A stretch of DNA of 64,000 bases from Azospirillum melinis (GTDB lineage: Bacteria; Pseudomonadota; Alphaproteobacteria; Azospirillales; Azospirillaceae): contig NZ_WHOS01000006.1 of NCBI RefSeq assembly GCF_013340935.1, positions 124,001 through 188,000 on the forward strand, in the 5' to 3' direction. Positions 55,892-64,000 of this stretch are shown in pieces (the first letter of the stretch is position 1; each line of letters begins with the position of its first letter). Under the pieces are notes generated by a model. That model was not told the origin of the DNA. It did not search any database and worked only from the letters and a program-made list of their open reading frames with translations. The position numbers and the translations under genes are program-made.

Positions 55892-56722
55892 TCACGCCGA
55901 TTTGTGCGCCAAAGTCGCTCTTACACGTTCGCGGCGCAAGGTGAACAAGCTCGCGGCGATCACCAAAGCGGCGCCGGCGACGACATTCAGTCGGACAGGG
56001 TTACCGAACAAGATAACTCCATAGAGCAAAGCCCACATGAGCATCGTGTACTGCGTCGGTGCGATCAGGGAGGCGGGAGCTCGGCGCACAGCGGCCAAGA
56101 TTAAGAAGTTACCCGATCCCATGATCAGGCCAGACAATGCTGCCAATCCAACATCTGGCAGCGACGGTGCACGGCCGACAGCAAGACACCCGGGCAAGCT
56201 CACCAGCAGCAGGCCGAGCATTACGGCTGCCACCATGAGGTTTGCATCCTCATGGCGCGCTTGCCGCATGATCAGAATGGCAGCCGCTGTGGTCAACATC
56301 GCCCCGAAGGCAGCAGCGTGACCCAGGCCTAGCCGTGTCGCCCCCGGCTCGACCATGACCAGAATGCCGGCAAACCCCACCAAAACTGCGCCGAAGCGGT
56401 ATCGGCCGACCTTCTCGTGGAGGAACACCGCGGAAAAAAGTGTGACGACAATCGGGGCGGAAAAGATGATCGCGTAGACGTCGGGAAGAGGAAGGACTGA
56501 AAAAGCGGAAAAGCTGCAGAGGGTACCGACGCCTGCAAACAGGCCTCGCATCAGCACCAGGGCTGGCCGGCGGATCTGTGGCCGTATAGACCTCCTCGCG
56601 AACATCACAACGACAGGGATGAACGCGAAAGCCACCTGCATCGTGATGACCTGGGACACGGGATACCGTGTGGTGAGAAGCTTTGCCGTGGCATCGCCTG
56701 AAGCAAGAAGGAGATTGGCCAC
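55892..56722 (-). CDS. EamA/DMT-superfamily transporter
   Basis: A 276-residue inner-membrane protein with about nine to ten hydrophobic helices and two EamA repeats; L-P-L-P-D-V-Y-A-I-I-F-S-A-P-I-V-V-T-L and A-P-T-Q-Y-T-M-L-M-W-A-L are typical. The GTG at 56722 is the only standard start in frame, yet sequence upstream of it (I-Q-P-G-I-L-A-L) also looks like protein, so the first helix may have lost its natural start. Its 5' side now abuts the IS6 element. Likely a metabolite or amino-acid exporter. Confidence 0.78.
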   Translation of the reverse strand: MANLLLASGDATAKLLTTRYPVSQVITMQVAFAFIPVVVMFARRSIRPQIRRPALVLMRGLFAGVGTLCSFSAFSVLPLPDVYAIIFSAPIVVTLFSAVFLHEKVGRYRFGAVLVGFAGILVMVEPGATRLGLGHAAAFGAMLTTAAAILIMRQARHEDANLMVAAVMLGLLLVSLPGCLAVGRAPSLPDVGLAALSGLIMGSGNFLILAAVRRAPASLIAPTQYTMLMWALLYGVILFGNPVRLNVVAGAALVIAASLFTLRRERVRATLAHKSA

Positions 56723-56848
56723 CAGAGCGAGTATGCCCGGCTGTATGGGTCTGTGTCTTTTCTGTCGTGGAAGGACGGGCGCTCAGATCGTGATTCCGTT
56801 TTTCAGACCAACTCGGTGAAACCAAAGTGGCGCCAGGGTCGTGTAGGA

Positions 56849-57691
56849 GGCACCGTCAAGTTCAGGGCTGGTGCGCTGGCCGGGATGACAGTATAGGGCC
56901 GGCATGATAACGCGCCCCGACCCGATGTACGCCGGCTACCGGTTCCCCGCCGCAGTGATCAGCTACGCGGTGTACCTGTACTTCCGCTTTCCGCTCAGCT
57001 TGCGCATGGTCGAGGAGATGCTGGCGCTGCGCGGCATCACGGTCAGCCATGAGACCGTGCGCCAGTGGGGCCTGAAGTTCGGCCGCGAGGTTGCCAGCCG
57101 GATCCGCCAGCGCCGCCTTGCCCACGGCGACAAGTGGCATTTGGATGAGGTCGCCATCAGCATCGCCAGCAAGAAGCACTATCTCTGGCGCGCGGTGGAC
57201 CAGGACGGCTTCGTCCTCGACGTGCTCGTTCAGAGCCGACGCGACAAGAAGGCGGCCAAGCGCCTGCTGCGCAAACTGCTCAAGAAGCAGGGCCGAGCGC
57301 CGCGTGTGATGATCACAGATAAGTTGAAATCCTACGCCGCGGTCAAGAAGGACTTGAAGCTCCGGTGCGAGCACCGTCAGCACAAAGGCCTGAACAACCG
57401 AGCTGAGAATTCGCACCAGCCGACCCGACGACGGGAGCGGCAGATGAAACGCTTCAAGTCACCGCGCCAAGTCCAGCGCTTCCTATCCATCCACGACCCG
57501 ATCAACAACCTCGTCCACCTCCGCCGCGATCACCTCACCGCCTCCGAGTTCCGAGCCGCCCGCGCCCAGGCCTTCGCCGCCTGGGCTGAGGTGGCCGGCG
57601 CGCCCCTGGCCGCGTAATCACTCCATCCACCGGACGTCACCGGCCAAACCGTGACGCCGGTCTTCGCTGCTGCCGAGAACTTGACGGTGCC
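56849..57691 (+). mobile_element. IS6-family insertion sequence, complete
   Basis: An 843-bp element bounded by perfect 15-bp terminal inverted repeats, GGCACCGTCAAGTTC (56849-56863) and GAACTTGACGGTGCC (57677-57691), with one transposase gene. The 8 bp on each side (GTGTAGGA and CTGGGGCA) do not match, so there is no target duplication. That fits replicative adjacent deletion or recombination between copies, and the ABC permease gene on the right is indeed cut at the boundary. Confidence 0.88.
56904..57617 (+). CDS. IS6-family transposase
   Basis: A 237-residue DDE transposase. The first Asp lies in K-W-H-L-D-E-V, the second in V-M-I-T-D-K-L-K-S-Y and the Glu in N-R-A-E-N-S-H-Q-P-T-R-R-R-E-R, all in correct spacing; R-F-P-L-S-L-R-M-V-E-E-M-L is the N-terminal HTH zone. 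It appears intact and possibly active. Confidence 0.92.
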   Translation: MITRPDPMYAGYRFPAAVISYAVYLYFRFPLSLRMVEEMLALRGITVSHETVRQWGLKFGREVASRIRQRRLAHGDKWHLDEVAISIASKKHYLWRAVDQDGFVLDVLVQSRRDKKAAKRLLRKLLKKQGRAPRVMITDKLKSYAAVKKDLKLRCEHRQHKGLNNRAENSHQPTRRRERQMKRFKSPRQVQRFLSIHDPINNLVHLRRDHLTASEFRAARAQAFAAWAEVAGAPLAA

Positions 57692-57797
57692 CTGGGGCAT
57701 GGCCGCGGCGCTGAGCGGGATCCTGCTGGGCCTCGTTCTGGTTCTGTATGCCGTGTACAGCCGGCTCGTCGGCCTCGACCGACTGAGGATCGGGTGA
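57692..57797 (+). pseudogene. C-terminal stub of an ABC transporter permease cut by the IS6 element
   Basis: The last 35 codons read W-G-M-A-A-A-L-S-G-I-L-L-G-L-V-L-V-L-Y-A and end at TGA 57795-57797, overlapping the start of the next permease (TGATG). This is the last helix and tail of a spermidine/putrescine-type permease 1. The rest of it, and the expected ATPase and binding protein, are absent from the window. Confidence 0.75.
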
Positions 57798-58612
57798 TGC
57801 GCGGACCCCTGCTCTGGGGCCTAAGCCCCTTCACCATCGCGCTACGGCTCTTCTGCGCGCTGGTCCTGCTGTTCCTGGTGGCGCCGATCCTGGCGATCAT
57901 GCCGCTGTCCTTTAACGCAGAACCGTTCTTCACCTATCCGATGCCGGGATTTTCCCTGCAATGGTATGAAGAGTTCTTCCAATCGGCCGTGTGGCGGCTG
58001 GCATTGAAGAACAGCATCGTTGTCGCCATTGCCTCGACCATCCTGTCGTCGGTTCTGGGGACTCTGGCCGCACTCGGGCTCAGCCGGCCGAATTGTCCGT
58101 TCCGGGCAGCGATCATGGCGGCACTGATCTCGCCGATGATCGTCCCGATCGTGGTCAGCGCGGTCGGCATCTACTACTTCTTTGCCGCGGCCGGACTGCT
58201 CAATTCCCTGACCGGCCTGATCCTGGCGCACACGGCGCTGGGCGCGCCCTTCGTCGTCATCACGGTGGCCGCGACCCTGGGCAATTTCGACCACACCCTG
58301 ATGCGGGCGGCAGCAAGCCTGGGGGCCGACCCGATCCGCGCCTTCTTCACCGTCATGCTGCCGATCATCGCCCCTGGCGTCGCGTCGGGTAGCCTGTTCG
58401 CCTTCGTGACCTCTTTCGACGAAGTCGTCGTGGCCCTTTTCATCACCGGATCGGAGCAGCGCACCCTGCCGCGCCAAATGTGGAGCGGTGTGCGCGAGCA
58501 AATCAGCCCGACGATCACGGCGGTCGCGACCCTCCTCATCCTGTTCTCGGTTGCTCTGCTCGTCACCATCCAGTGGTTCCAGCGGCGCAATGCCGCCAGG
58601 CCACCGGCGTAA
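57797..58612 (+). CDS. ABC transporter permease, spermidine/putrescine (PotC) type
   Basis: A 271-residue permease with six helices and the cytoplasmic EAA-like loop (A-A-A-S-L-G-A-D-P-I-R-A-F-F-T-V-M-L-P). S-F-D-E-V-V-V-A-L-F-I-T-G near residue 210 is characteristic of PotC-type subunits. ATG 57797 overlaps the stub's stop; GTG 57794 is possible. It now lacks its partner, so the transporter is probably non-functional unless other copies exist. Confidence 0.85.
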   Translation: MRGPLLWGLSPFTIALRLFCALVLLFLVAPILAIMPLSFNAEPFFTYPMPGFSLQWYEEFFQSAVWRLALKNSIVVAIASTILSSVLGTLAALGLSRPNCPFRAAIMAALISPMIVPIVVSAVGIYYFFAAAGLLNSLTGLILAHTALGAPFVVITVAATLGNFDHTLMRAAASLGADPIRAFFTVMLPIIAPGVASGSLFAFVTSFDEVVVALFITGSEQRTLPRQMWSGVREQISPTITAVATLLILFSVALLVTIQWFQRRNAARPPA

Positions 58613-58652
58613 CGGTCGGGAAACCCAAATTCCGTCAGATAGGAGAAGAAGC

Positions 58653-59003
58653 GTGAGCATACAGCGATTCCGCTGCGGTCCGCGCATGAGCCAGGCGGTC
58701 GTCCACAATGGAACGGTCTTCCTCGCTGGCCAAGTCGCCGAGGACGCGCCAGGCGCAGACGTCGCGCAGCAAACCTGTAACGTCCTCGACAGGATCGATG
58801 CACTGCTGGCTGAGGTCGGCACCGACAAAACGAAGCTGCTGTCGGCTACCATCTGGCTGTCGAACATGGCCAGCTTCGGCGCGATGAATGAAGTCTGGGA
58901 CAGTTGGGTCGCTCCTGGCTGTGAACCGGCGCGCGCCACGGTCGAATCCCGGCTTGCCTCTCCGGAATACGCAGTCGAAATCGCCGTCGTCGCCGCGCTT
59001 TGA
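58653..59003 (+). CDS. RidA-family protein (second paralog)
   Basis: A 116-residue RidA-like protein from GTG 58653, with AGGAGA 7 nt upstream. Trimeric family fold: V-F-L-A-G-Q-V-A-E-D, A-T-I-W-L-S-N-M-A, and the active-site Arg in C-E-P-A-R-A-T-V-E-S. It follows the orphan permease by 40 bp and was probably its operon mate, as RidA proteins often accompany polyamine or amino-acid ABC systems. Quite different from the ridA at 15.3 kb. Confidence 0.85.
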   Translation: MSIQRFRCGPRMSQAVVHNGTVFLAGQVAEDAPGADVAQQTCNVLDRIDALLAEVGTDKTKLLSATIWLSNMASFGAMNEVWDSWVAPGCEPARATVESRLASPEYAVEIAVVAAL

Positions 59004-59072
59004 GACCAAACCGGCACCGGCTGAGCGGCGGCCCGGTCGATACCCTTTCCCGGTTTTCCAAGAGGGCTGTCC

Positions 59073-61136
59073 ATGGTCCCGCCTATGCGCAAGAAACATC
59101 CTGTGTTCGGCATCCACTGGAAACTGATGGCTGCCTTCGCAGCGGTGCTCGCCACCACGGTCATATCCGCCATGGTTGGGCTTTGGTCCAACAGCCGGCT
59201 ATCCGCCATGTTTGCAATCGTCGTCGAGGAACATGTTCCGCGGCTCGACGCGGCGGCGGCACTTTCCCGTAGCAGCCTCGGCGTGGTACTGGCCAGCGGC
59301 GTTTTGAACGCCGCCCGGAACGACAAGGAGCGCCAAGCCGCGGCGATTTCCGGCGCGGAGGACTTGCAGGCGACAGCTGCTCTGGTAGACCGGATGCGGG
59401 CGGACGGCGTCGATCCGGCACAACTGGATGCGATCGTTGCCAGGATCGATTCCATGGGGCGGAACCTGCGGGGGCTCGACAAGCTGGTGTCAGCACGGCT
59501 GGTGCTGGCGGAGGCGCAGCACCGGCAGCGCGACCATATGAATGCCGTGCGGAGCGCCTTCTCCGACAGTATCGCCGAAACGCTGGCTAAGGCCGAAAAT
59601 CCTGCCGTCCAACGCATGCTGCTTGATCTGTCCGCGTCCGTGACCGTGCTTGGCAATCTGCTCACAGAAGCGGCAGAGACGGCGGATTTCGATCGGCTGA
59701 CGGAAGTCCGCCAGCGGATTGGAAAGGCGATGAAGGCAACAGAGGACGCGGCGAAAGGCCTCGCCGACCACAGGCGCGAATATGGAGAGGTTGCGGAACA
59801 GGCAGTGGGAATCCTCGATTTCGGACGGGGGAATGAGTCAATCCCGGCGTTGCGCTTCGAGCATCTCAAGCTGAGCAATCGGGGAATGCTGCTGCTGGAC
59901 AAGAACCGCGAGATCGCCGGCGAACTGACTGCCGTCGTGAATACGGTCGAGGCCGGCATCAAGGGTCAAATCACAGAATCGGCAAGGAAGATCACGACGT
60001 CAGTCGCCGATTCCCGTAAAATTCTGCTCGCCGCGATTGCAGTCGGTACTCTGATCGCTGCGCTGATCGTGTTCGTCTACGTACGGCGGCACATCATCCA
60101 TCGCTTGGCCGCGCTTTCCTCGACGATGCGCGCTTTGGCCGAAGGTAATCTGGAAATCGAACCGCCGCACGCCAGCCGTGACGAGATCGGCGACATGGCC
60201 GCGGCACTGGCCGTGCTTCGCGCCGGCGCCCTGGAAATGCGCGCTCTTCAGTCGCGGGTCGACGCCGAGCGCCGGCACGCCAGTGAGGAGCGCAGGCGCA
60301 TCCAACTGGAACTGGCCGATGCCTTCGAAGTGAATGTCAAATCCGTGGTCGAACAAACGCGTCTGGTGATGGGGAAACTGCAAACGACGGTCGACGGTCT
60401 GTCGCACGGCGCCCGTGGGGCGTCGGAGGATGCTGGAGAGGCTGCGGCGGCCTCGCGTCAGGCGATGGTCAATGTCAACAGCATCGCTGCGGCGTCGGAG
60501 CAGTTGTTGGCGTCCATCACCGAGATCGCGCGGCAGGTCCACCATTCGTCAGGGGTCACAGAGCGGGCTGTTGCCGACGTGAAGCGCACCAACGGTATGA
60601 TTGTCGGCCTGAATGAAACTGCCAGGCGGATCAGTTCGGTCGTCGAGTTGATCAACGCCATCGCCAAGCAGACCCATCTTCTCGCCCTGAATGCCACGAT
60701 CGAAGCAGCACGGGCTGGCGAAGCCGGACGAGGATTCAGCGTCGTTGCCGGCGAAGTAAAGGCCCTGGCCAGCCAGACAGCCCGGGCCACCGACGACATC
60801 GGCCAGCATGTTGCTGCCATTCAGACCAGAACGGAGGCGGCGGTCCTTATGATCGTCGACATCAGCCGCACCGTCGACCAGGTTTATGGGATATCGAGCG
60901 CCATCGCCGCAGCAGTGGAGGAACAGAGCGCCGCTACTCAGGAGATCGCCCGCAATGTCGCAGCCGCCGCTATGGAAACGACCAGCGCCCTGGCGACTAG
61001 TCAACGGGCCAGCGACGCCTGCCACGAATCGAATAGTCTGACAACCAGGGCTCTCGGTGCGACGAACGAGATGGCAGGACATGTCAATGTGCTGGACACT
61101 GAGGTGAAACGATTTATCGGCACTATCAGGTCATAG
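59073..61136 (+). CDS. Methyl-accepting chemotaxis protein
   Basis: A 687-residue chemoreceptor. TM1 at about residues 17-39, a large helical periplasmic sensor (40-313), TM2 at about 314-335, HAMP (336-388), and a signalling domain with the hairpin tip [21 protein letters not shown] near residue 530. ATG 59073 is used; ATG 59085 is an alternative. No C-terminal CheR-binding pentapeptide is seen. The long helical periplasmic part recalls TorS- or 4HB-like sensors. Alone on this strand between RidA and the relic zone. Confidence 0.88.
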   Translation: MVPPMRKKHPVFGIHWKLMAAFAAVLATTVISAMVGLWSNSRLSAMFAIVVEEHVPRLDAAAALSRSSLGVVLASGVLNAARNDKERQAAAISGAEDLQATAALVDRMRADGVDPAQLDAIVARIDSMGRNLRGLDKLVSARLVLAEAQHRQRDHMNAVRSAFSDSIAETLAKAENPAVQRMLLDLSASVTVLGNLLTEAAETADFDRLTEVRQRIGKAMKATEDAAKGLADHRREYGEVAEQAVGILDFGRGNESIPALRFEHLKLSNRGMLLLDKNREIAGELTAVVNTVEAGIKGQITESARKITTSVADSRKILLAAIAVGTLIAALIVFVYVRRHIIHRLAALSSTMRALAEGNLEIEPPHASRDEIGDMAAALAVLRAGALEMRALQSRVDAERRHASEERRRIQLELADAFEVNVKSVVEQTRLVMGKLQTTVDGLSHGARGASEDAGEAAAASRQAMVNVNSIAAASEQLLASITEIARQVHHSSGVTERAVADVKRTNGMIVGLNETARRISSVVELINAIAKQTHLLALNATIEAARAGEAGRGFSVVAGEVKALASQTARATDDIGQHVAAIQTRTEAAVLMIVDISRTVDQVYGISSAIAAAVEEQSAATQEIARNVAAAAMETTSALATSQRASDACHESNSLTTRALGATNEMAGHVNVLDTEVKRFIGTIRS

Positions 61137-61171
61137 AAGGAGCTGATTGGAGCAACCGGCTCTTTTGCAGC

Positions 61172-61257
61172 GGCACCGTCAATTTGTCGGCGCCAGTAAT
61201 GGTGGCGGGTGCGGTATAACCAGGAATGCCTGGTGGACAGAAGTGATTACGCGGCCT
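61172..61257 (-). mobile_element. Right-end relic of a diverged IS6-family element
   Basis: Read on the minus strand it has G-C-C-G-C-G-T-A-A-T-C-A-C (transposase end and stop), then about 75 bp ending in TTGACGGTGCC, the terminal repeat of the intact IS6 at 56849-57691 (GAACTTGACGGTGCC). The distance from stop to repeat is nearly the same as in the intact copy, but the spacer sequence differs. Only this end remains, next to a truncated hydrolase gene. Confidence 0.55.
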
Positions 61258-61261
61258 GAGC

Positions 61262-61453
61262 TATGCCCCCAGTGACACCGGCGAGTTCAAGCGGCAGACG
61301 GCACTCTACCGGGCAGCGCTTGAGCGCCAGGGGAATCCGACCGGCTTCGTCGAAGTCTTCGGACGCAACCATTTCGACATCATCCTGGGCATGAGCTGCC
61401 GGGACGATCCGCTGACCCAGGGCATCCTACGGTTGATCCACGGCTCCGGGTAA
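61262..61453 (+). pseudogene. C-terminal fragment of an alpha/beta hydrolase
   Basis: A 63-codon frame without a start, ending at TAA 61451-61453: D-T-G-E-F-K-R-Q-T-A-L-Y, then V-E-V-F-G-R-N-H-F-D-I-I, which is the catalytic-His segment of esterase/kynurenine-formamidase-like hydrolases, and a final helix. The Ser and Asp parts are missing; the break coincides with the IS6 relic end. Confidence 0.65.
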
Positions 61454-61589
61454 CCGTCCGCCTCAGCCTCAACTGAAGAAGCACACGACGCTCTCCCGGC
61501 GAAGCGGATGTTCGTCGGAATTGAGCGTCGGCGTCAAGAGTCACCGCGCCGTCTTCACTCGTCACCTCCACCATGATCCTCCACTGCAT
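61454..61589 (-). pseudogene. Possible N-terminal fragment of another IS transposase
   Basis: From an ATG at 61589 the minus strand reads M-Q-W-R-I-M-V-E-V-T-S-E-D-G-A-V-T-L, which resembles the first residues of ISKra4-like transposases, but the match is short and the rest is missing. Low confidence. Confidence 0.25.
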
Positions 61590-61809
61590 TGCGCCCCGAT
61601 CAGTCGACTTCCCAGCGCCTTTTACCATTCTCCCCCAAGTTTGAGACGATCTCCCCAGCCTCCGCCTTCAGAAAATTTAAGGAGAGACATGCTGTTTCTT
61701 TATGCAATCAAAAAGCGAGGAGAAATCTGCTCACTAATGCGTGACTTCCTGTTGCCCATCATGACATAATTTACCAACAGTTCATCGCTCACTCAGGAAG
61801 GGGGCGACG
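61590..61809 (+). promoter_or_regulatory. AT-rich leader of the binding-protein/sensor operon
   Basis: A gene-free, clearly AT-richer stretch between the relic zone and the binding-protein gene. A weak promoter-like pair is GTGACT (61741-61746) and CATAAT (61765-61770) with an 18-nt spacer. AGGAAGGGGGCG just before 61810 is the ribosome binding site. Confidence 0.35.
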
Positions 61810-62823
61810 ATGTCTTGGCTGAACCGGAGAATCTGGCGAACGTCACTGCTTCTCGTCGCCCTATCCCTTTTGGGCGTAGGTCTCTATGTCTATGTCATGG
61901 GCCCGGGCTGGCGCGCCGAACTGCAGTCTGCGCAGGCCGCCACTGCCGCCCGGCCCCCCCATCGCCCGCGCGTGGCGCTGGTCATGAAGACATTGACCAG
62001 CCCATTCTTCGTCGCGATGGAAAAGGGCGCACGACGCGCCGAGACGGAATTCGGGGTGGAACTACTGGTCAGAACTGCTGCCCAGGAGACCTCCGTCGAG
62101 CAGCAGATCGCCATTGTCGACCAGTTGACCCGTTCCCAAGTGGACGCTCTGGTGATTGCCCCCAGCGACTCCTATGGCCTTGTCCCTGTGCTTCGGAAGA
62201 CGCAGGAACTGGGTATCGTCGTCATAAATGTCGACAACCCGCTCGATCCCAACTTTTCGCGCAAGCAAGGCCTTGTCGATGTCCCCGTTATCACTGTCGA
62301 CAATACCAAGGCGGCGTACGCGGCGGCCAAGGAACTCGTCCAATACGTGAAGGAGCCGACCGAGGCTGCCATCATCGAGGGCTTCCGGAACGCGGCCAAC
62401 GCCGAGGCGCGCCGACGCGGCGCCCTTCAGGCATTTGAAGAGAACCCCAACATCACCGTCGTCGCCAGCGAGCCGGCGAACTGGAAAATCGACGAAGCCT
62501 TTCAAGTGGCGCAGTCCCTGTTCAGCCGCCATCCCGGCATCAGGATCCTCTTCTGCGCCAACGACATGATGGCGCTCGGCGCCCTGCACCATCTGGAAAC
62601 CGGACACATCGCCTCGGTCAAGGTGGCGGGGTATGACGGTCTCGACGAAGCCAAACAGGCGATCAGAGCCGGAACCCTTTCGGTCAGCATCGACCAGCAG
62701 GCGGAACAGCAGGGCTTCCTTGGCGTAGCCTACGCCGTGCGGGCGCTGAATGGTGAACGCCTGCCCCCGGAAACCATCCTGGAGACCCGCCCGATCACCA
62801 TTAGAACTCTCGATGCCCATTGA
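61810..62823 (+). CDS. Membrane-anchored sugar-binding-type periplasmic protein (RbsB/LuxP/TorT-like)
   Basis: A 337-residue protein. An uncleaved-looking N-terminal helix (residues 11-31) is followed by a family-1 periplasmic binding fold: R-V-A-L-V-M-K-T-L-T-S-P-F-F at the start, V-I-A-P-S-D-S-Y-G in lobe 1, and F-C-A-N-D-M-M-A-L-G-A in lobe 2. It overlaps the following sensor gene by 11 bp and no permease or ATPase is near, so it probably presents a bound ligand to that sensor and does not feed a transporter. Confidence 0.85.
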   Translation: MSWLNRRIWRTSLLLVALSLLGVGLYVYVMGPGWRAELQSAQAATAARPPHRPRVALVMKTLTSPFFVAMEKGARRAETEFGVELLVRTAAQETSVEQQIAIVDQLTRSQVDALVIAPSDSYGLVPVLRKTQELGIVVINVDNPLDPNFSRKQGLVDVPVITVDNTKAAYAAAKELVQYVKEPTEAAIIEGFRNAANAEARRRGALQAFEENPNITVVASEPANWKIDEAFQVAQSLFSRHPGIRILFCANDMMALGALHHLETGHIASVKVAGYDGLDEAKQAIRAGTLSVSIDQQAEQQGFLGVAYAVRALNGERLPPETILETRPITIRTLDAH

Positions 62824-64000
62824 TCCCAAAAGAAAACAGCCCCGGCCGCAACCTTGCCGAACTGACGCAATGCATCCGATGCGCACCTTCAAGCCCAACC
62901 TGAGCCACCGCTTTGTGGCGTATCTGATGGTCCTGAGCATACTGCCGTTGCTCGGGTTGGGATTCGCGTCGTTCGAGATTGCCCGTTCCGCCCTGCAAAC
63001 CGACGCCGGACGTTACCTGACGCAACTTGTACGTGAGCGTCAGCACCTCCTCGATTTGCAGACGGAGCAGATCGAAAGCCTGATCGCCAACATCTCCAGC
63101 GTGGAAGCGATCATCAGCGCCCTCACCACTCCGTACGCGGCAGCCGACAACTACACGCGGCTGGCCACACAGGCACGCATCGGCTACATTCTCAACGGCT
63201 ATCAGAACACCAGCGGCCTCGTCTCCATCGACATCTTCTCGGCCGACGATACCCACTATCATGTCGGGGACACGCTGGATGTCGGCAATCTGCGGAACCC
63301 GATCCTGACTGAGTTGAGGGAGGCGGCCGCGCGGAGCGAGCGCCCGGTCCATTGGGCCGGAATCATCGACAACGTCAACGGGAATTCCCATAAGAAAAAG
63401 GTGATCTCCGCCGCGAAAGCCATCACGGCAATCGACAAGGCCACCTTGCAGCAGGTCCATATCGCTGTGCTGATCGTCAACTATGACGCCGATCACCTGT
63501 ACGATCAATTCAACCCGGGCAGTGACGCCGGCATCCGCCTGTCCATTGTCGACGGAATGGGCCGCCTGGTCTACGATGCCGATCGGAGCCGGATCGGGAC
63601 GGCTGCGGACAATGCGCTTGTGGACCTTCTGGAGGGAGACGGCGGGCAGACCATCGGCAATTTTAACGGCGCTCCGCATCTGGTGAGATTTATGCGGTCT
63701 CAGCCGTCGGGCTGGCTGGTGGTTGGTGCCGTGCCCCTTGCCGTTATGAAGGCACAGGCCGCAGGGATCGGCAAGGCGACGGCCTTGGTGGGGTTGGCCT
63801 GCTTGGTTGTGGTCGGCTTGGCCGCCCTGTCCTATTCACGAGGGGTGGTGGATCCGATCCGGCGCGTTACCGGACAGTTTCAGCGGCTGCGGGAGGGCCG
63901 GAACAGCCTGCGGACCCGCCTCCCGGCCCATGGCGACGATGAAATCGCAGAGTTGACACGCGGTCTCAATGCGTTCCTAGACGGCCTGGAGGAGCGGGAA
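62813..64000 (+). CDS. Cache-HAMP transmembrane sensor (partial, runs off right edge)
   Basis: 396 codons are visible from ATG 62813; ATG 62870 is also possible. TM1 lies near residues 33-52, then a periplasmic double-Cache-like domain of about 260 residues, TM2 near 322-343 (A-L-V-G-L-A-C-L-V-V-V-G-L-A-A), then HAMP (V-V-D-P-I-R-R-V-T-G-Q-F, ending D-D-E-I-A-E-L). The output domain lies beyond the window; histidine kinase, cyclase or phosphodiesterase are all possible. Overlap with the binding-protein gene implies coupled synthesis. Confidence 0.85.
   Translation, partial: MPIDPKRKQPRPQPCRTDAMHPMRTFKPNLSHRFVAYLMVLSILPLLGLGFASFEIARSALQTDAGRYLTQLVRERQHLLDLQTEQIESLIANISSVEAIISALTTPYAAADNYTRLATQARIGYILNGYQNTSGLVSIDIFSADDTHYHVGDTLDVGNLRNPILTELREAAARSERPVHWAGIIDNVNGNSHKKKVISAAKAITAIDKATLQQVHIAVLIVNYDADHLYDQFNPGSDAGIRLSIVDGMGRLVYDADRSRIGTAADNALVDLLEGDGGQTIGNFNGAPHLVRFMRSQPSGWLVVGAVPLAVMKAQAAGIGKATALVGLACLVVVGLAALSYSRGVVDPIRRVTGQFQRLREGRNSLRTRLPAHGDDEIAELTRGLNAFLDGLEERE

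Overview
This 64 kb window is high-GC DNA with tightly packed, often 4-bp-overlapping genes and many insertion-sequence relics. The gene content (TPR-linked glycosyltransferases, a XoxF-type PQQ alcohol dehydrogenase with its own terminal oxidase, CUT2 sugar-type ABC genes, HAMP/MCP sensors) suggests an alphaproteobacterium, most likely an Azospirillum-like Rhodospirillales. That assignment is an inference from gene content, not a marker gene.

Region 1 (1-15.1 kb) is a glycosyltransferase island. It holds six TPR or multi-domain glycosyltransferase genes on both strands and one truncated TPR relic. Three are unusual fusions: GT8-like+TPR+GT41, GT2+TPR+GT11-like, and GT4+GT17-like+TPR+GT9-like. 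Such genes are typical of protein (flagellin) or surface-glycan glycosylation regions.

Region 2 (15.2-26.2 kb) is one catabolic regulon. A nine-gene minus-strand operon encodes a CUT2-type ABC importer (ATPase, two permeases, binding protein), a CE4 deacetylase, an aspartate-dehydrogenase-like enzyme, an atypical SDR, a RraA-like aldolase/decarboxylase and an amidase. A divergent LysR-type regulator sits at one end and a plus-strand ridA at the other. Near-identical palindromes (ATGCATGA, 7 nt, TCATgCAT or TCATcCAT) lie in front of ridA and in the lysR/ABC divergent promoter, which ties the two ends into one regulon. A possible route is amide cleavage to an aspartate-like amino acid, oxidation to an imine, RidA hydrolysis to an oxaloacetate-like oxoacid, then RraA-type decarboxylation.

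Region 3 (26.2-28.3 kb) contains a broken IS3-family element, a 28-bp tandem duplication and an IS110-family element.

Region 4 (28.6-37.0 kb) is a compact respiratory operon: a lanthanide-type PQQ alcohol dehydrogenase (XoxF-like), cytochrome c, caa3-type oxidase subunits II, I and III, a small membrane protein, a CtaG assembly factor, a second cytochrome c and XoxJ. The subunit I frame carries an in-frame amber codon after the last core helix. IS5-type relics follow it.

Region 5 (37.7-55.6 kb) is an oligosaccharide/cyclitol biosynthesis cassette. Minus strand: inositol-3-phosphate synthase, histidine phosphatase, methyltransferase, GH-A glycosidase, phosphoribosyltransferase-kinase fusion. 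Plus strand: two NDP-sugar epimerases, a B12-type radical SAM enzyme and four glycosyltransferases, three of them tandem CgeB-like paralogs. After a dead IS5 copy come a glycogen-debranching-type glucosidase and a GT4 enzyme. IS5-family relics bound the parts.

Region 6 (55.7-64 kb) has a DMT exporter, an intact IS6-family element that has cut off an ABC permease gene, a second permease, a second RidA, a chemoreceptor, a graveyard of IS and hydrolase fragments, and a membrane-anchored sugar-binding protein overlapping a Cache-HAMP sensor that runs off the right edge.
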